Assembly: GCA_965116465.1 (NCBI GenBank)
Contig: OZ220687.1
Span: 1,054,001-1,118,000, forward strand
Direction: 5' to 3'
Length of the DNA: 64,000 bases
Source of the DNA: VXNF01 sp965116465
Lineage (GTDB): Bacteria; Actinomycetota; Acidimicrobiia; Acidimicrobiales; CATQHL01
The first letter of the stretch is position 1. Every line of letters begins with the position of its first letter. Shown one piece after another: positions 32,946 to 40,262 of the stretch. The position numbers and the translations under genes were made by a program. The notes beneath the pieces were generated by a model that saw only the letters and a list, made by a program, of their open reading frames with translations, had not been told where the DNA came from and ran no database searches.

Positions 32946-33716
32946 GTGGATAATCGAGTTGTGAGGAGGGCCGTGGCCGACCGTTCGGGCATCGAGTGGA
33001 CCGAGACGACGTGGAACCCGACCACGGGTTGCGACCGGACGTCTCCGGGCTGCGACAACTGCTACGCGCTCGCGCTGGCGAAGCGGCTGAAGGCCATGGG
33101 CCAGCCCAAGTACCGCAATGATGGCGACCCCCGCACTAGCGGCCCCGGGTTCGCCCTGACCCTTCACGAGGACACCCTGGCCATCCCCTACGCGTGGCGC
33201 TCGCCGCGGCTGGTGTTCGTCAACTCGATGAGCGATCTCTTCCATCCCGACGTGCCGCTCGATTTCATCCGCCGCGTGTTCAAGGTCATGGCTGACACAC
33301 CGCAGCACACCTACCAGATCCTCACCAAGCGCTCCCGCCAACTGCGCAATCTCTCCGACCAACTCGACTGGCCCGACAACGTCTGGATGGGCGTCAGCGT
33401 CGAGACCGAGCGTTACGAGTTCCGGATCGACCACCTCCGCCGGGTCGGAGCCAAGGTCCGATTCGTGAGCGCCGAACCGCTACTCGGACCTCTGCCCGAT
33501 CTCAATCTCACCGGCATCGACTGGCTGATCGCCGGCGGCGAGAGCGGCCCCAGCGCCCGCTCGATGGACGAGGAGTGGGTCCGTGACCTGCGCGACCAGT
33601 GCGGTGACGCCGGCGTCGCCTTCTTCTTCAAGCAATGGGGAGGTCGAACCCCCAAGGCAAACGGCCGCGACCTCGACGGCAGGCACTACGACGAGATGCC
33701 TGCCTCCGTCGCGTAG
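32946..33716 (+). CDS. DUF5131 (phage Gp37/Gp68) family protein
   Basis: The 256-residue protein has the three-cysteine motif TTGCDRTSPGCDNCYA near the N-terminus, followed by FVNSMSDLFHPDVP, YQILTKRS, GVSVE and a C-terminal FFKQWGG. This is the Gp37/Gp68 (DUF5131) family, related by motif to radical-SAM-like proteins and often found with the TcmP partner and in phages. No TcmP gene is next to it here. GTG 32946 lies 7 bases after TACGCT, a leaderless arrangement. A second in-frame GTG at 32973, before ADRSGIEW, has a GGAGG site, so two starts are possible. The biochemical role is unproven. Confidence 0.85.
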   Translation: MDNRVVRRAVADRSGIEWTETTWNPTTGCDRTSPGCDNCYALALAKRLKAMGQPKYRNDGDPRTSGPGFALTLHEDTLAIPYAWRSPRLVFVNSMSDLFHPDVPLDFIRRVFKVMADTPQHTYQILTKRSRQLRNLSDQLDWPDNVWMGVSVETERYEFRIDHLRRVGAKVRFVSAEPLLGPLPDLNLTGIDWLIAGGESGPSARSMDEEWVRDLRDQCGDAGVAFFFKQWGGRTPKANGRDLDGRHYDEMPASVA

Positions 33717-33816
33717 AAGGCATCCGGCGCCACTGAGAGCGACAGGCGAGACACGGCCGAACTCAAGCCGACCCTCCCGGCCCCAGAATGAGGCCAGACT
33801 ATGTCGCGGAGGGACC

Positions 33817-34425
33817 TCAACTCTCCGCCAGATCGGCGCATCGGTCGACCTCGGCCTTGATCTCCGACCACCCCACCGGCCCCGACGGCGCGAGTTCTTG
33901 CAGCCTCGAGAGGGCGACAGTCTCCTGCGATCCCAGTTGGTCGTCTAGCGTCCGCTTCGAAACGACCCAGAACTTCCACGATGCCGGGTCGCGGACGTCG
34001 GCGGGTGTCGCCGGAAATGGCCAGTGGAGGCAGAACACGTAGATATCCGCGACTCTCGCCGGCGGATCGTGATCCGTCCACTCGTCAGTGCGCTTGTCCC
34101 ATGTCTGCTTCAGTGGCCGGATACCGAACTGCGGAGTCGACGGCCGGTCCTGCTTCCAGGCCTGGCCACGGCCGGAGGCCTTCACCTCGATCTTGATGCC
34201 GCGGTAGCAGAGGTCGGACTCAACCCACTCGTCCCGTGTGTCATCCTCGCCGATTGCTTCGAGAGCCTGGCCGACGAGCCACTCGGCGAAGATGCCACGG
34301 TTCGTGTTGCAGACGAGATTCCCCAACGCCCAGTGCCTGAAGTGATCGATGTCGAGCCGGTGGTCCTCCACGTCGACGACGCTACCCCCGGTGCGCCAGC
34401 CGGCTACGTGAAGGGATCTCGACAT
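33817..34425 (-). CDS. PD-(D/E)XK-like conserved protein
   Basis: The 202-residue product starts at MSRSLHVAGW. An in-frame ATG at 34494 would add 23 residues encoded by a tandem repeat, which is unlikely. It belongs to a conserved uncharacterised family I recall by FRHWALGNLVCNTNRGIFAEWLVGQAL and by IKIEVKASGRGQAW. The E-x-K of IEVKAS, with acidic residues before it (VESDLCYRG), fits a PD-(D/E)XK nuclease active site. ADIYVFCLHWP follows, as in that fold. It ends convergent to DUF5131, 100 bases apart. A DNA-cutting role in defence is plausible but not shown. Confidence 0.72.
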   Translation of the reverse strand: MSRSLHVAGWRTGGSVVDVEDHRLDIDHFRHWALGNLVCNTNRGIFAEWLVGQALEAIGEDDTRDEWVESDLCYRGIKIEVKASGRGQAWKQDRPSTPQFGIRPLKQTWDKRTDEWTDHDPPARVADIYVFCLHWPFPATPADVRDPASWKFWVVSKRTLDDQLGSQETVALSRLQELAPSGPVGWSEIKAEVDRCADLAES

Positions 34426-34511
34426 CTGGTACATCGAATGCTCGACATCTGGTATATCGGATGGCGCGCATTTCGTACATCGAGCGTGCGTCATCTGGTG
34501 CGTTGGGCTCG
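34420..34511. repeat. Four imperfect 23-bp tandem repeats
   Basis: Units at 34420-34442, 34443-34465, 34466-34488 and 34489-34511 follow the pattern CGACATCTGGTACATCGAAT plus three variable bases. Units 1 and 2 agree at 19 of 23 positions. Units 3 and 4 are weaker, at about 14 and 13. The period is not a multiple of 3, so a coding origin is unlikely. The array lies at the 5' end of the PD-(D/E)XK-like gene and before the divergent DUF1697 gene, so it may be an operator array. Confidence 0.7.
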
Positions 34512-34565
34512 GCTAACAGCACACTCGGCGCGTGTCGTCAGGCGGGTCGTGGGATGCTGGTGCTG

Positions 34566-35096
34566 ATGACGACTTGGATCGTGCTCCTGCGCGGTGTGAA
34601 CGTCGGCGGGCGACACAAGCTTCCCATGGCTGCGCTTCGGGAGTTGCTCGCCGAGGTCGGCTTCGAGAACGTCCGCACGTACATCCAGAGCGGCAACATC
34701 GTTCTCGAATCGGCGGACGGTGACCGTCACTCGGTGGCTCGCTCGATCCGGGCCGCCATCGAGGGGCGCTTCGGTTTCGCTCCCCACACGTTCGTCCTCG
34801 ACGTCGACGCCTTCGATGCCGCCATCGCCGCCAATCCGTTCTCCCAGGGCGACGAGGATCCGAAGGCGGTCCACTTCTTCTTCATGGCCGAACCCGATCC
34901 GACCGCCGATCTCGACGCCCTGCGGCAATTGGCTACGCAGGGTGAGGAGTTCGCGCTGACCGCGGGAGTCTTCTACCTCCACACCCCCAACGGGTTCGGC
35001 CGGTCCAAGCTGGTCGAGCGGATGCGTCGCTTCATCGGCGCCGAGACGACGGCCCGCAACTACCGGTCGGTGAGAGCCATCCGGGCGCTCGTCTGA
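34566..35096 (+). CDS. DUF1697 family protein
   Basis: The 176-residue protein is a typical DUF1697 member: WIVLLRGVNVGGRHKLPMAALRELL at the start, VRTYIQSGNIVL, a FGFAPHTFVLD segment, and FGRSKLVERMRR followed by ETTARNYRSVRAI. The family is common in bacteria and has no established function. An ATG 12 bases upstream is an alternative start. The region before it is the tandem-repeat array. Confidence 0.9.
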   Translation: MTTWIVLLRGVNVGGRHKLPMAALRELLAEVGFENVRTYIQSGNIVLESADGDRHSVARSIRAAIEGRFGFAPHTFVLDVDAFDAAIAANPFSQGDEDPKAVHFFFMAEPDPTADLDALRQLATQGEEFALTAGVFYLHTPNGFGRSKLVERMRRFIGAETTARNYRSVRAIRALV

Positions 35097-35194
35097 TCCG
35101 TCGCTCCTTCCAGACGCCCACCTGCTGGTCACACCCCGAGTCAGACCCGAGCCCGGCCACCGACAGCCACATCATGACTGTCACAGCCCCCTCG

Positions 35195-35200
35195 TAGGGT
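35195..35200 (+). promoter_or_regulatory. Leaderless -10 element of the RecQ-PRTase gene
   Basis: TAGGGT lies exactly 7 nt before ATG 35208 and favours that start over the in-frame GTG at 35199, which would overlap the hexamer. No ribosome site is seen. Confidence 0.55.
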
Positions 35201-35207
35201 GCACACC

Positions 35208-37319
35208 ATGACGGATCGCCCGCCAGGAGCTGGATCGGGCGGCCACTCACCCGCGGGGCCGTCGCTCGCCGGCGAGGCGCTGGGCTTGCTGCGGAGGCTC
35301 ACCGGCGATCCGGCATCGGACTTCCGGCCGGATCAGTTGGAGGCGATCGAGCGGCTGGTCGGAGGGCGGGAGCGTGTGCTGCTGGTACAGCGAACGGGGT
35401 GGGGCAAGAGCGCCGTGTACTTCATCGCCACCCGCATGCTGCGCGACCGGGGCAACGGGCCGACTCTGCTGGTGTCACCACTGCTGGCGCTAATGCGCAA
35501 CCAGATCGATGCGGCCCGTCGGATGGACGTGCAGGCCCAGACGATCAACAGCGCCAACCGCGAGGACTGGCCTCGGGTGCTGGACGGACTCGACCGGGGC
35601 GCCGTCGATCTGCTGCTGATCTCACCTGAGCGATTGGCCAACTCGGAGTTTCGCTCCGAAGTGCTGCCCAAGGTCGGGAGTCGCAGCGGTCTGCTCGTAG
35701 TTGACGAGGCGCACTGCATCTCCGACTGGGGTCACGACTTCCGCCCCGACTACCGGCGGATCAAACGGGTTCTAGAGCTCCTCCCCGCCGGAGTGCCCAT
35801 CCTGTGCTGCACGGCAACCGCGAACGATCGCGTCGTCGACGATGTCGCAAACCAACTGGGTTCAAGCCTTGCTCCTGTGCGAGGACCGCTGCGACGGTCC
35901 GGGCTTCGGCTCCACGCGCTCGAAGTGCCGAGTCAAGCACAGCGCATGACATGGCTTGCCCACGTGATCCCCAAGCTGCCAGGCACAGGCATCGTCTACT
36001 GCCTCACGATCGCTGACACCGAACGCGTGGCCGAGTGGTTGAAGTCGGTCGGAATCGTGGCCGTCGCCTACAGCGGCTCGACAGACTCCGACGAGCGGAT
36101 CGAGACCGAGCAGGACCTTCTCTCGAACGACGTGAAGGTGGTCGTGGCAACCTCTGCTCTCGGCATGGGCTTCGACAAGCCTGACCTCTCCTTCGTCATC
36201 CACTACCAGTCGCCGGGGTCACCGATTGCCTACTACCAGCAGGTCGGTCGAGCCGGACGAGGGCTCAACGAATCTTGGGGAATCCTGTTCCGCGGCAACG
36301 AGGACGCCGACATCCAAGATTTCTTCATCCGTTCCGCGTTTCCGCCGGCCGACCTCGCCGAACAGGTCGTTGCACGCCTCGCCGAACGCGCCGTGCCGAT
36401 GACCCGGAGCGACCTGCTCGAGTCGTTCAACGTTCGGCCCAGCCAGATCGAGTCCCTGCTCAAGAACCTGGAGGTCGATGGTGCCATTGAGCGCGTCGGG
36501 AGTCGCTGGATGCGGACTCTGCGCGACTGGTCGTACGACCACGAGCGTGTCGAGTCGGTGACTGCTCTGCGGATCGCCGAACAGGAAGAGATGCGCAAAT
36601 ACGTCGCCACCGACCGGTGCAGGATGCAACTCTTGGGCTCCTACCTCGACGATCAGACCTCCGAGCCATGCGGCATCTGCGACAACTGCTCGGGCAGCGG
36701 CTTCGAAGTTCGGCTCGATCCCGGAATTGTGCAGCGAGCGGTCGACCATCTTCGCCGAGGCGAACGGATCATCGAACCTCGGCAGCGATTGCCGGTCGGC
36801 GGAATCATCCCCATCGACCGGCGTCATGAGCAGGGCCAATCGCTGAGTGTCTGGGGGGACGGCGGTTGGGGGAACCTCGTCCGGACAGGGAAGCAGGAGG
36901 CCGAGCGGTTCGACGATCAGCTCGTGAGCGCCGCGGCAGATCTGATTAGAAACCGGTGGGACCCCGAGCCGTCACCGACCTGGATCACCTTCGTACCGTC
37001 GCGGCAGAACCCGGGACTGGTCGCGGATTTCGCGGGTCGGCTCGCCGCATCGCTCGGCCTTCCGTGTGAAGATGTGGTCGCGAAGATCCGCTACACCGAG
37101 CCACAGAAAACGATGCAGAACAGTTCCCAGCAGTACCGCAATGTTCAGAACGCCTTCGAGGTCCGTGCGGACGTCCCTGCCGGGCCGGTCCTGCTCGTGG
37201 ACGACATCGTCGACTCCCGGTGGACCTTGGCCGTCGTCGGCATGGAGCTTCGGGAGGCTGGCGCCGGCCCGGTGTTCCCGTTCGCCCTCACCGACACAGC
37301 CGGGAGGTCGGTGCAGTGA
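35208..37319 (+). CDS. RecQ-family helicase fused to a phosphoribosyltransferase-like domain
   Basis: The 703-residue protein is a RecQ-type 3'-5' DNA helicase. It shows FRPDQLEAIERL, Walker A QRTGWGKSAV (about residue 64), the DEAH box VVDEAHCISDWGHDFRPDY (about residue 165), motif VI QQVGRAGRG, and the RecQ zinc site CRMQLLGSYL..CGICDNC (about residues 470-493). No HRDC domain follows. Instead the last about 180 residues have a phosphoribosyltransferase fold with VLLVDDIVDSRWT as the PRPP loop (about residue 661), as in ComF. A DprA-like gene follows after 70 bases. The combination points to single-stranded DNA handling, in repair, uptake or defence. Confidence 0.9.
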   Translation: MTDRPPGAGSGGHSPAGPSLAGEALGLLRRLTGDPASDFRPDQLEAIERLVGGRERVLLVQRTGWGKSAVYFIATRMLRDRGNGPTLLVSPLLALMRNQIDAARRMDVQAQTINSANREDWPRVLDGLDRGAVDLLLISPERLANSEFRSEVLPKVGSRSGLLVVDEAHCISDWGHDFRPDYRRIKRVLELLPAGVPILCCTATANDRVVDDVANQLGSSLAPVRGPLRRSGLRLHALEVPSQAQRMTWLAHVIPKLPGTGIVYCLTIADTERVAEWLKSVGIVAVAYSGSTDSDERIETEQDLLSNDVKVVVATSALGMGFDKPDLSFVIHYQSPGSPIAYYQQVGRAGRGLNESWGILFRGNEDADIQDFFIRSAFPPADLAEQVVARLAERAVPMTRSDLLESFNVRPSQIESLLKNLEVDGAIERVGSRWMRTLRDWSYDHERVESVTALRIAEQEEMRKYVATDRCRMQLLGSYLDDQTSEPCGICDNCSGSGFEVRLDPGIVQRAVDHLRRGERIIEPRQRLPVGGIIPIDRRHEQGQSLSVWGDGGWGNLVRTGKQEAERFDDQLVSAAADLIRNRWDPEPSPTWITFVPSRQNPGLVADFAGRLAASLGLPCEDVVAKIRYTEPQKTMQNSSQQYRNVQNAFEVRADVPAGPVLLVDDIVDSRWTLAVVGMELREAGAGPVFPFALTDTAGRSVQ

Positions 37320-37389
37320 CCACCGGCACCCGAGTCCGTCCGTCCCTTGACTGGCGCCGGCCGGCATCGCCGAGGAAACCGCTGAGATA

Positions 37390-38358
37390 GTGAACGAAGA
37401 TTCGCTGGCGACAATCCTGCTGGTGGGCCACCTGCGCGACCAGCCTCTCAAGCCGCTCAAGGCATCGGAGTTCTGGGGCCTCTGCAGTCGGGTCGCAAAG
37501 CCCAGCGCGCTGCTGGGATTGGGAGTCGAGCAACTCGCAACCGAGTACGGGCTTGCGGGAGACCTAGCGGTCCGGATCGTGACCCTGCTGGATCGGGCGA
37601 TGGGAATGGCTCTCGAGTTGGACCGTCTCGATCAGACCGGGATCTCGACACTCACCCCGTTCGAGGATCACTACCCGCGTCGGTTCATCGACCTGCTGGG
37701 CGCGACTGCCCCGGCACTGCTGTACTCGGTGGGCGCCGCCGAGTTCCTCGACCAGCCGGGCGTCGGGGTGGTGGGGAGCCGAGACGTGTCACCTGAAGGC
37801 GCCGACGTTGCCGGGGCAGCGGCCGAGTTGGCGGCGCGGATGGATCTGCCTCTGGTGTCCGGTGGCGCGCGCGGAGTCGATCAGATCGCCATGAATGCGG
37901 CGTTCGGGACCGGTGGAGCAGTCGTGGGCGTGCTGGCCGAGTCGCTGTTGCGCAAGCTCCGGAGTGCGGATGTGCGCCGGGCGATCCACGAGGGGCGCAC
38001 CGTGATGTGCACGCCCTACAGTCCCGAGGCACCCTTCAGCGTGGGCAACGCCATGGGGCGCAACAAGCTGATCTATGCCCTGTCGGCCGTCACACTCGTG
38101 GTTGCGGCCGACATCGACACGGGTGGCACCTGGTCCGGTGCAACGGAGGCCCTCAGGCGTGGCTTCGGACAGGTCGCTGTGTGGCAGGGGCCGGGCGAAG
38201 GTCCGGGGAATGCGAAGCTGGTTGAGCACGGCGCCGTGCCGGTCACGTCGCTCGAGGAACTCGAGGCGGCGGTGCTGGAACCCGCGAAATCTGCCAGCGG
38301 CGAGAGACTCCTCCCAGAACAGCTATCACGCACGTCCGCGCCGACCCTCTTCGACTGA
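37390..38358 (+). CDS. DprA/Smf-like DNA-processing protein
   Basis: The 322-residue protein has the Rossmann-like DprA core: the SMF-type VGVVGSRDVSPEGADVAGAAAE, LVSGGARGVDQIAMNAA, and RNKLIYALSAVTLVVAAD, with GGTWSGATEALRRG near the end. DprA binds single-stranded DNA and loads RecA. Defence-associated relatives also exist. It begins with GTG 70 bases after the RecQ-PRTase gene and is probably its cotranscribed partner. The N-terminal SAM-like helical region is present, but the C-terminal winged helix of classical DprA appears to be missing, suggesting a specialised branch. Confidence 0.85.
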   Translation: MNEDSLATILLVGHLRDQPLKPLKASEFWGLCSRVAKPSALLGLGVEQLATEYGLAGDLAVRIVTLLDRAMGMALELDRLDQTGISTLTPFEDHYPRRFIDLLGATAPALLYSVGAAEFLDQPGVGVVGSRDVSPEGADVAGAAAELAARMDLPLVSGGARGVDQIAMNAAFGTGGAVVGVLAESLLRKLRSADVRRAIHEGRTVMCTPYSPEAPFSVGNAMGRNKLIYALSAVTLVVAADIDTGGTWSGATEALRRGFGQVAVWQGPGEGPGNAKLVEHGAVPVTSLEELEAAVLEPAKSASGERLLPEQLSRTSAPTLFD

Positions 38359-38411
38359 ACACCTCCGGCAGCCATTGGTGCTTGGGCGCCAAGCGGGGCG
38401 AGCGCGTCCGT

Positions 38412-38417
38412 TAGGCT
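38412..38417 (+). promoter_or_regulatory. Leaderless -10 element of the MetE-like gene
   Basis: TAGGCT lies 7 nt before the GTG at 38425. A leaderless start leaves no room for a cobalamin or SAM riboswitch before this methionine-related gene. Confidence 0.5.
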
Positions 38418-38424
38418 CCGCGAC

Positions 38425-39462
38425 GTGCTGTTGCCGACGGCCGTGGTGGGGAGCTATCCGCAGCCGGACTGGTTGATCGATCGGCCTGCGCTGTGCACGC
38501 GGCTGCCGCCGCGGGTGCGGGCCAGGGAACTCTGGCGGATCCCGCCGGAGCGCCTCCGCGAGGCCCAGGACGACGCCACCATTGTGGCGATCGGGGAGAT
38601 GGAGCGCAGCGGCGTCGACATCATCACCGACGGTGAGATCCGGCGCGAGAGCTACTCCAACCACTTCGCCACCGCCCTGGGAGGCATCGATCCCGAGCGC
38701 CACGGCAGCGCCATGGACCGCACGGGCAAGCCGAACCCCGTTCCCCGCATCGCCGGGCCCATCACCCGACCCGAACCGATCGGCGTGCGCGACCTGGAAT
38801 TGCTGCGGGCCCACAGCACCCGCACCGTCAAGCTGACCCTGCCCGGGCCGTTCACGCTGATCCAGCAGGCCCAGGACGATCACTACGGCGACGAGCGGAA
38901 GGCGGCCTCCGCCTACGCCAAGGTGGTCAACCGGGAGATCAAGGACCTGTTCGACGCCGGCGCGGACGTGGTGCAACTCGACGAGCCGTACATGCAGGCC
39001 CGCCCCGAGCAGGCCCTCCAGTACGCCGTGGAGGTGCTCGACGAGGCGCTCGACGGGGTCACCGGGACCACCGCGCTGCACATGTGCTTCGGCTACGCGG
39101 CCATCCACGCCTGGCGAGGACTCGGCAAGCCCGACGCCTACGCCTTCCTCCCGGAGCTGAACGTCAGCGCCATCGATCAGATCTCCATCGAGGCCGCGCA
39201 GCCGGGGATCGAACTGGACATCCTCGCCAAGCTGCCGGACAAGACGGTGGTGCTCGGGGTGATCGACAACGGCGACACCACCGTGGAGACCCCGGAGACG
39301 GTGGCGCAGCGGATCCGCGACGCCCTGCGGTACACGTCGCCGGAACGGCTCATCCCCGCCCCGGACTGCGGCATGAAGTATCTGTCCCGCCAGGTCGCCT
39401 TCGACAAGCTGTCGGCACTCGCCGCCGGAGCGGCCATCGTGCGGGCCGAATTGGAGGCCTGA
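38425..39462 (+). CDS. Cobalamin-independent methionine synthase-like protein (C-terminal domain type)
   Basis: The 345-residue protein is one MetE catalytic barrel without the N-terminal half. It has TAVVGSYPQPDWLID, DIITDGEIRRESYSNHF, VQLDEPYMQARPEQAL and the zinc ligands H-x-C in TTALHMCFGYA and the later Cys in PAPDCGMKYL. Short MetE-like enzymes transfer methyl groups from donors other than polyglutamylated folate, for example methylcobalamin or other methyl-carrier systems. The donor and acceptor cannot be named. The GTG start is supported by the leaderless -10. Confidence 0.88.
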   Translation: MLLPTAVVGSYPQPDWLIDRPALCTRLPPRVRARELWRIPPERLREAQDDATIVAIGEMERSGVDIITDGEIRRESYSNHFATALGGIDPERHGSAMDRTGKPNPVPRIAGPITRPEPIGVRDLELLRAHSTRTVKLTLPGPFTLIQQAQDDHYGDERKAASAYAKVVNREIKDLFDAGADVVQLDEPYMQARPEQALQYAVEVLDEALDGVTGTTALHMCFGYAAIHAWRGLGKPDAYAFLPELNVSAIDQISIEAAQPGIELDILAKLPDKTVVLGVIDNGDTTVETPETVAQRIRDALRYTSPERLIPAPDCGMKYLSRQVAFDKLSALAAGAAIVRAELEA

Positions 39463-39574
39463 GGGGCGACTCGAGACGTCTGCGCCCCGCCTCGACCGGC
39501 ACAGTGGGCGCTTCGAGATGCCCGCGGTTGGATCCCGAGGGGGAACGTGGCGCGCCGGAGTGCTTGGTGCGCGT

Positions 39575-40189
39575 CTAGCTGTCCCCGGGTTTCGACCTCC
39601 GGCTCCGGCCCCTGCGCAAGGCACGGGGCTCCCGGACGTCGCGAACGTCGCTTCGGTCCGGTCCGGTACCCGAACCGGGTCCGGATCCGAACCCGCCGGA
39701 GGCGCCGCCCGGGAAACCGCCCAAGAATCCTCGGCCGGGGGTCCAGCCGGCGACCCGGAGCCTCTTGCTGTACCTGCGAATCAGCAGCGCCCGCAGCGCC
39801 AGCCGGGTCGGGGGAATGAGCAGCAGCAGCCCGACGGCGTCGGTCAGGAAGCCCGGCGTCAGCATCAGCAGGCCGCCGACGAGGATGAGCAGGCCGTCCA
39901 CGAGCTCCTTGCCGGGGATCTCGCCGCGGCCGAGCCGCTCCTGGATCTGCCGCAGCACGCCGAGACCCGAACGGCGCACCAGCCACGCCCCGACGACCGA
40001 CACCGCCACCAGCAGGCCGATGGTCTCGGGAATGCCCAGATCGCGGGCCACACGGATGATGAAGAAGATCTCCGCCACCGGAATGCCCAGCAGCATGAGG
40101 AGCAGGAGGATGAACACCGCCCCCAGCGTAGGCAGCGATACCGCTGCGCCTGCGGGCGCGGGCCGGCGGGGCCCGACATGGCGGCGCAT
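39575..40189 (-). CDS. fxsA: FxsA-family membrane protein
   Basis: The 204-residue protein has four hydrophobic stretches in the FxsA pattern: LGAVFILLLLMLLGIPVAEI, FFIIRVARDLGIPETIGLLV, and LILVGGLLMLTPGFLTDAVG. FxsA is an inner-membrane protein named for suppressing phage F exclusion of T7. Its molecular role is not settled. The C-terminal 60 residues are Gly- and Arg-rich (GGFPGGASGGFGSGPG) and probably disordered. The start codon is the first triplet of a 31-bp tandem repeat. Confidence 0.88.
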   Translation of the reverse strand: MRRHVGPRRPAPAGAAVSLPTLGAVFILLLLMLLGIPVAEIFFIIRVARDLGIPETIGLLVAVSVVGAWLVRRSGLGVLRQIQERLGRGEIPGKELVDGLLILVGGLLMLTPGFLTDAVGLLLLIPPTRLALRALLIRRYSKRLRVAGWTPGRGFLGGFPGGASGGFGSGPGSGTGPDRSDVRDVREPRALRRGRSRRSKPGDS

Positions 40190-40248
40190 CAGCCTGCAGA
40201 ACCGATTCGGTGGTGCCCATCAGCATGCAGAACCGATTCGGTGGTGCC
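40187..40248. repeat. Two tandem 31-bp direct repeats in a divergent promoter region
   Basis: Units 40187-40217 and 40218-40248 are identical except for one base (CAGCCTGCAG versus CAGCATGCAG). Each holds the palindrome ACCGA-T-TCGGT. The array ends 2 bases before the -10 element of the dioxygenase gene and begins at the fxsA start codon. It looks like a doubled operator or a recent local duplication. Confidence 0.85.
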
Positions 40249-40250
40249 GG

Positions 40251-40256
40251 TAGGGT
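40251..40256 (+). promoter_or_regulatory. Leaderless -10 element of the phytanoyl-CoA dioxygenase-like gene
   Basis: TAGGGT lies 6 nt before ATG 40263. The tandem repeat occupies the -35 and upstream zone, so a protein bound there would control this gene. Confidence 0.5.
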
Positions 40257-40262
40257 TTGGGC

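Noticed and set aside
34420..34511. CRISPR array reading of the 23-bp repeats
   Set aside because: Units are directly adjacent with no spacers, imperfect, and no cas genes are near.
38359..38424. Methionine-related riboswitch before the MetE-like gene
   Set aside because: The -10 element places the transcript start at the GTG, so there is no leader to fold.
40187..40248. CRISPR or attachment-site reading of the 31-bp repeats
   Set aside because: There are only two abutting copies in a promoter region, with no integrase or spacer. A local duplication fits better.
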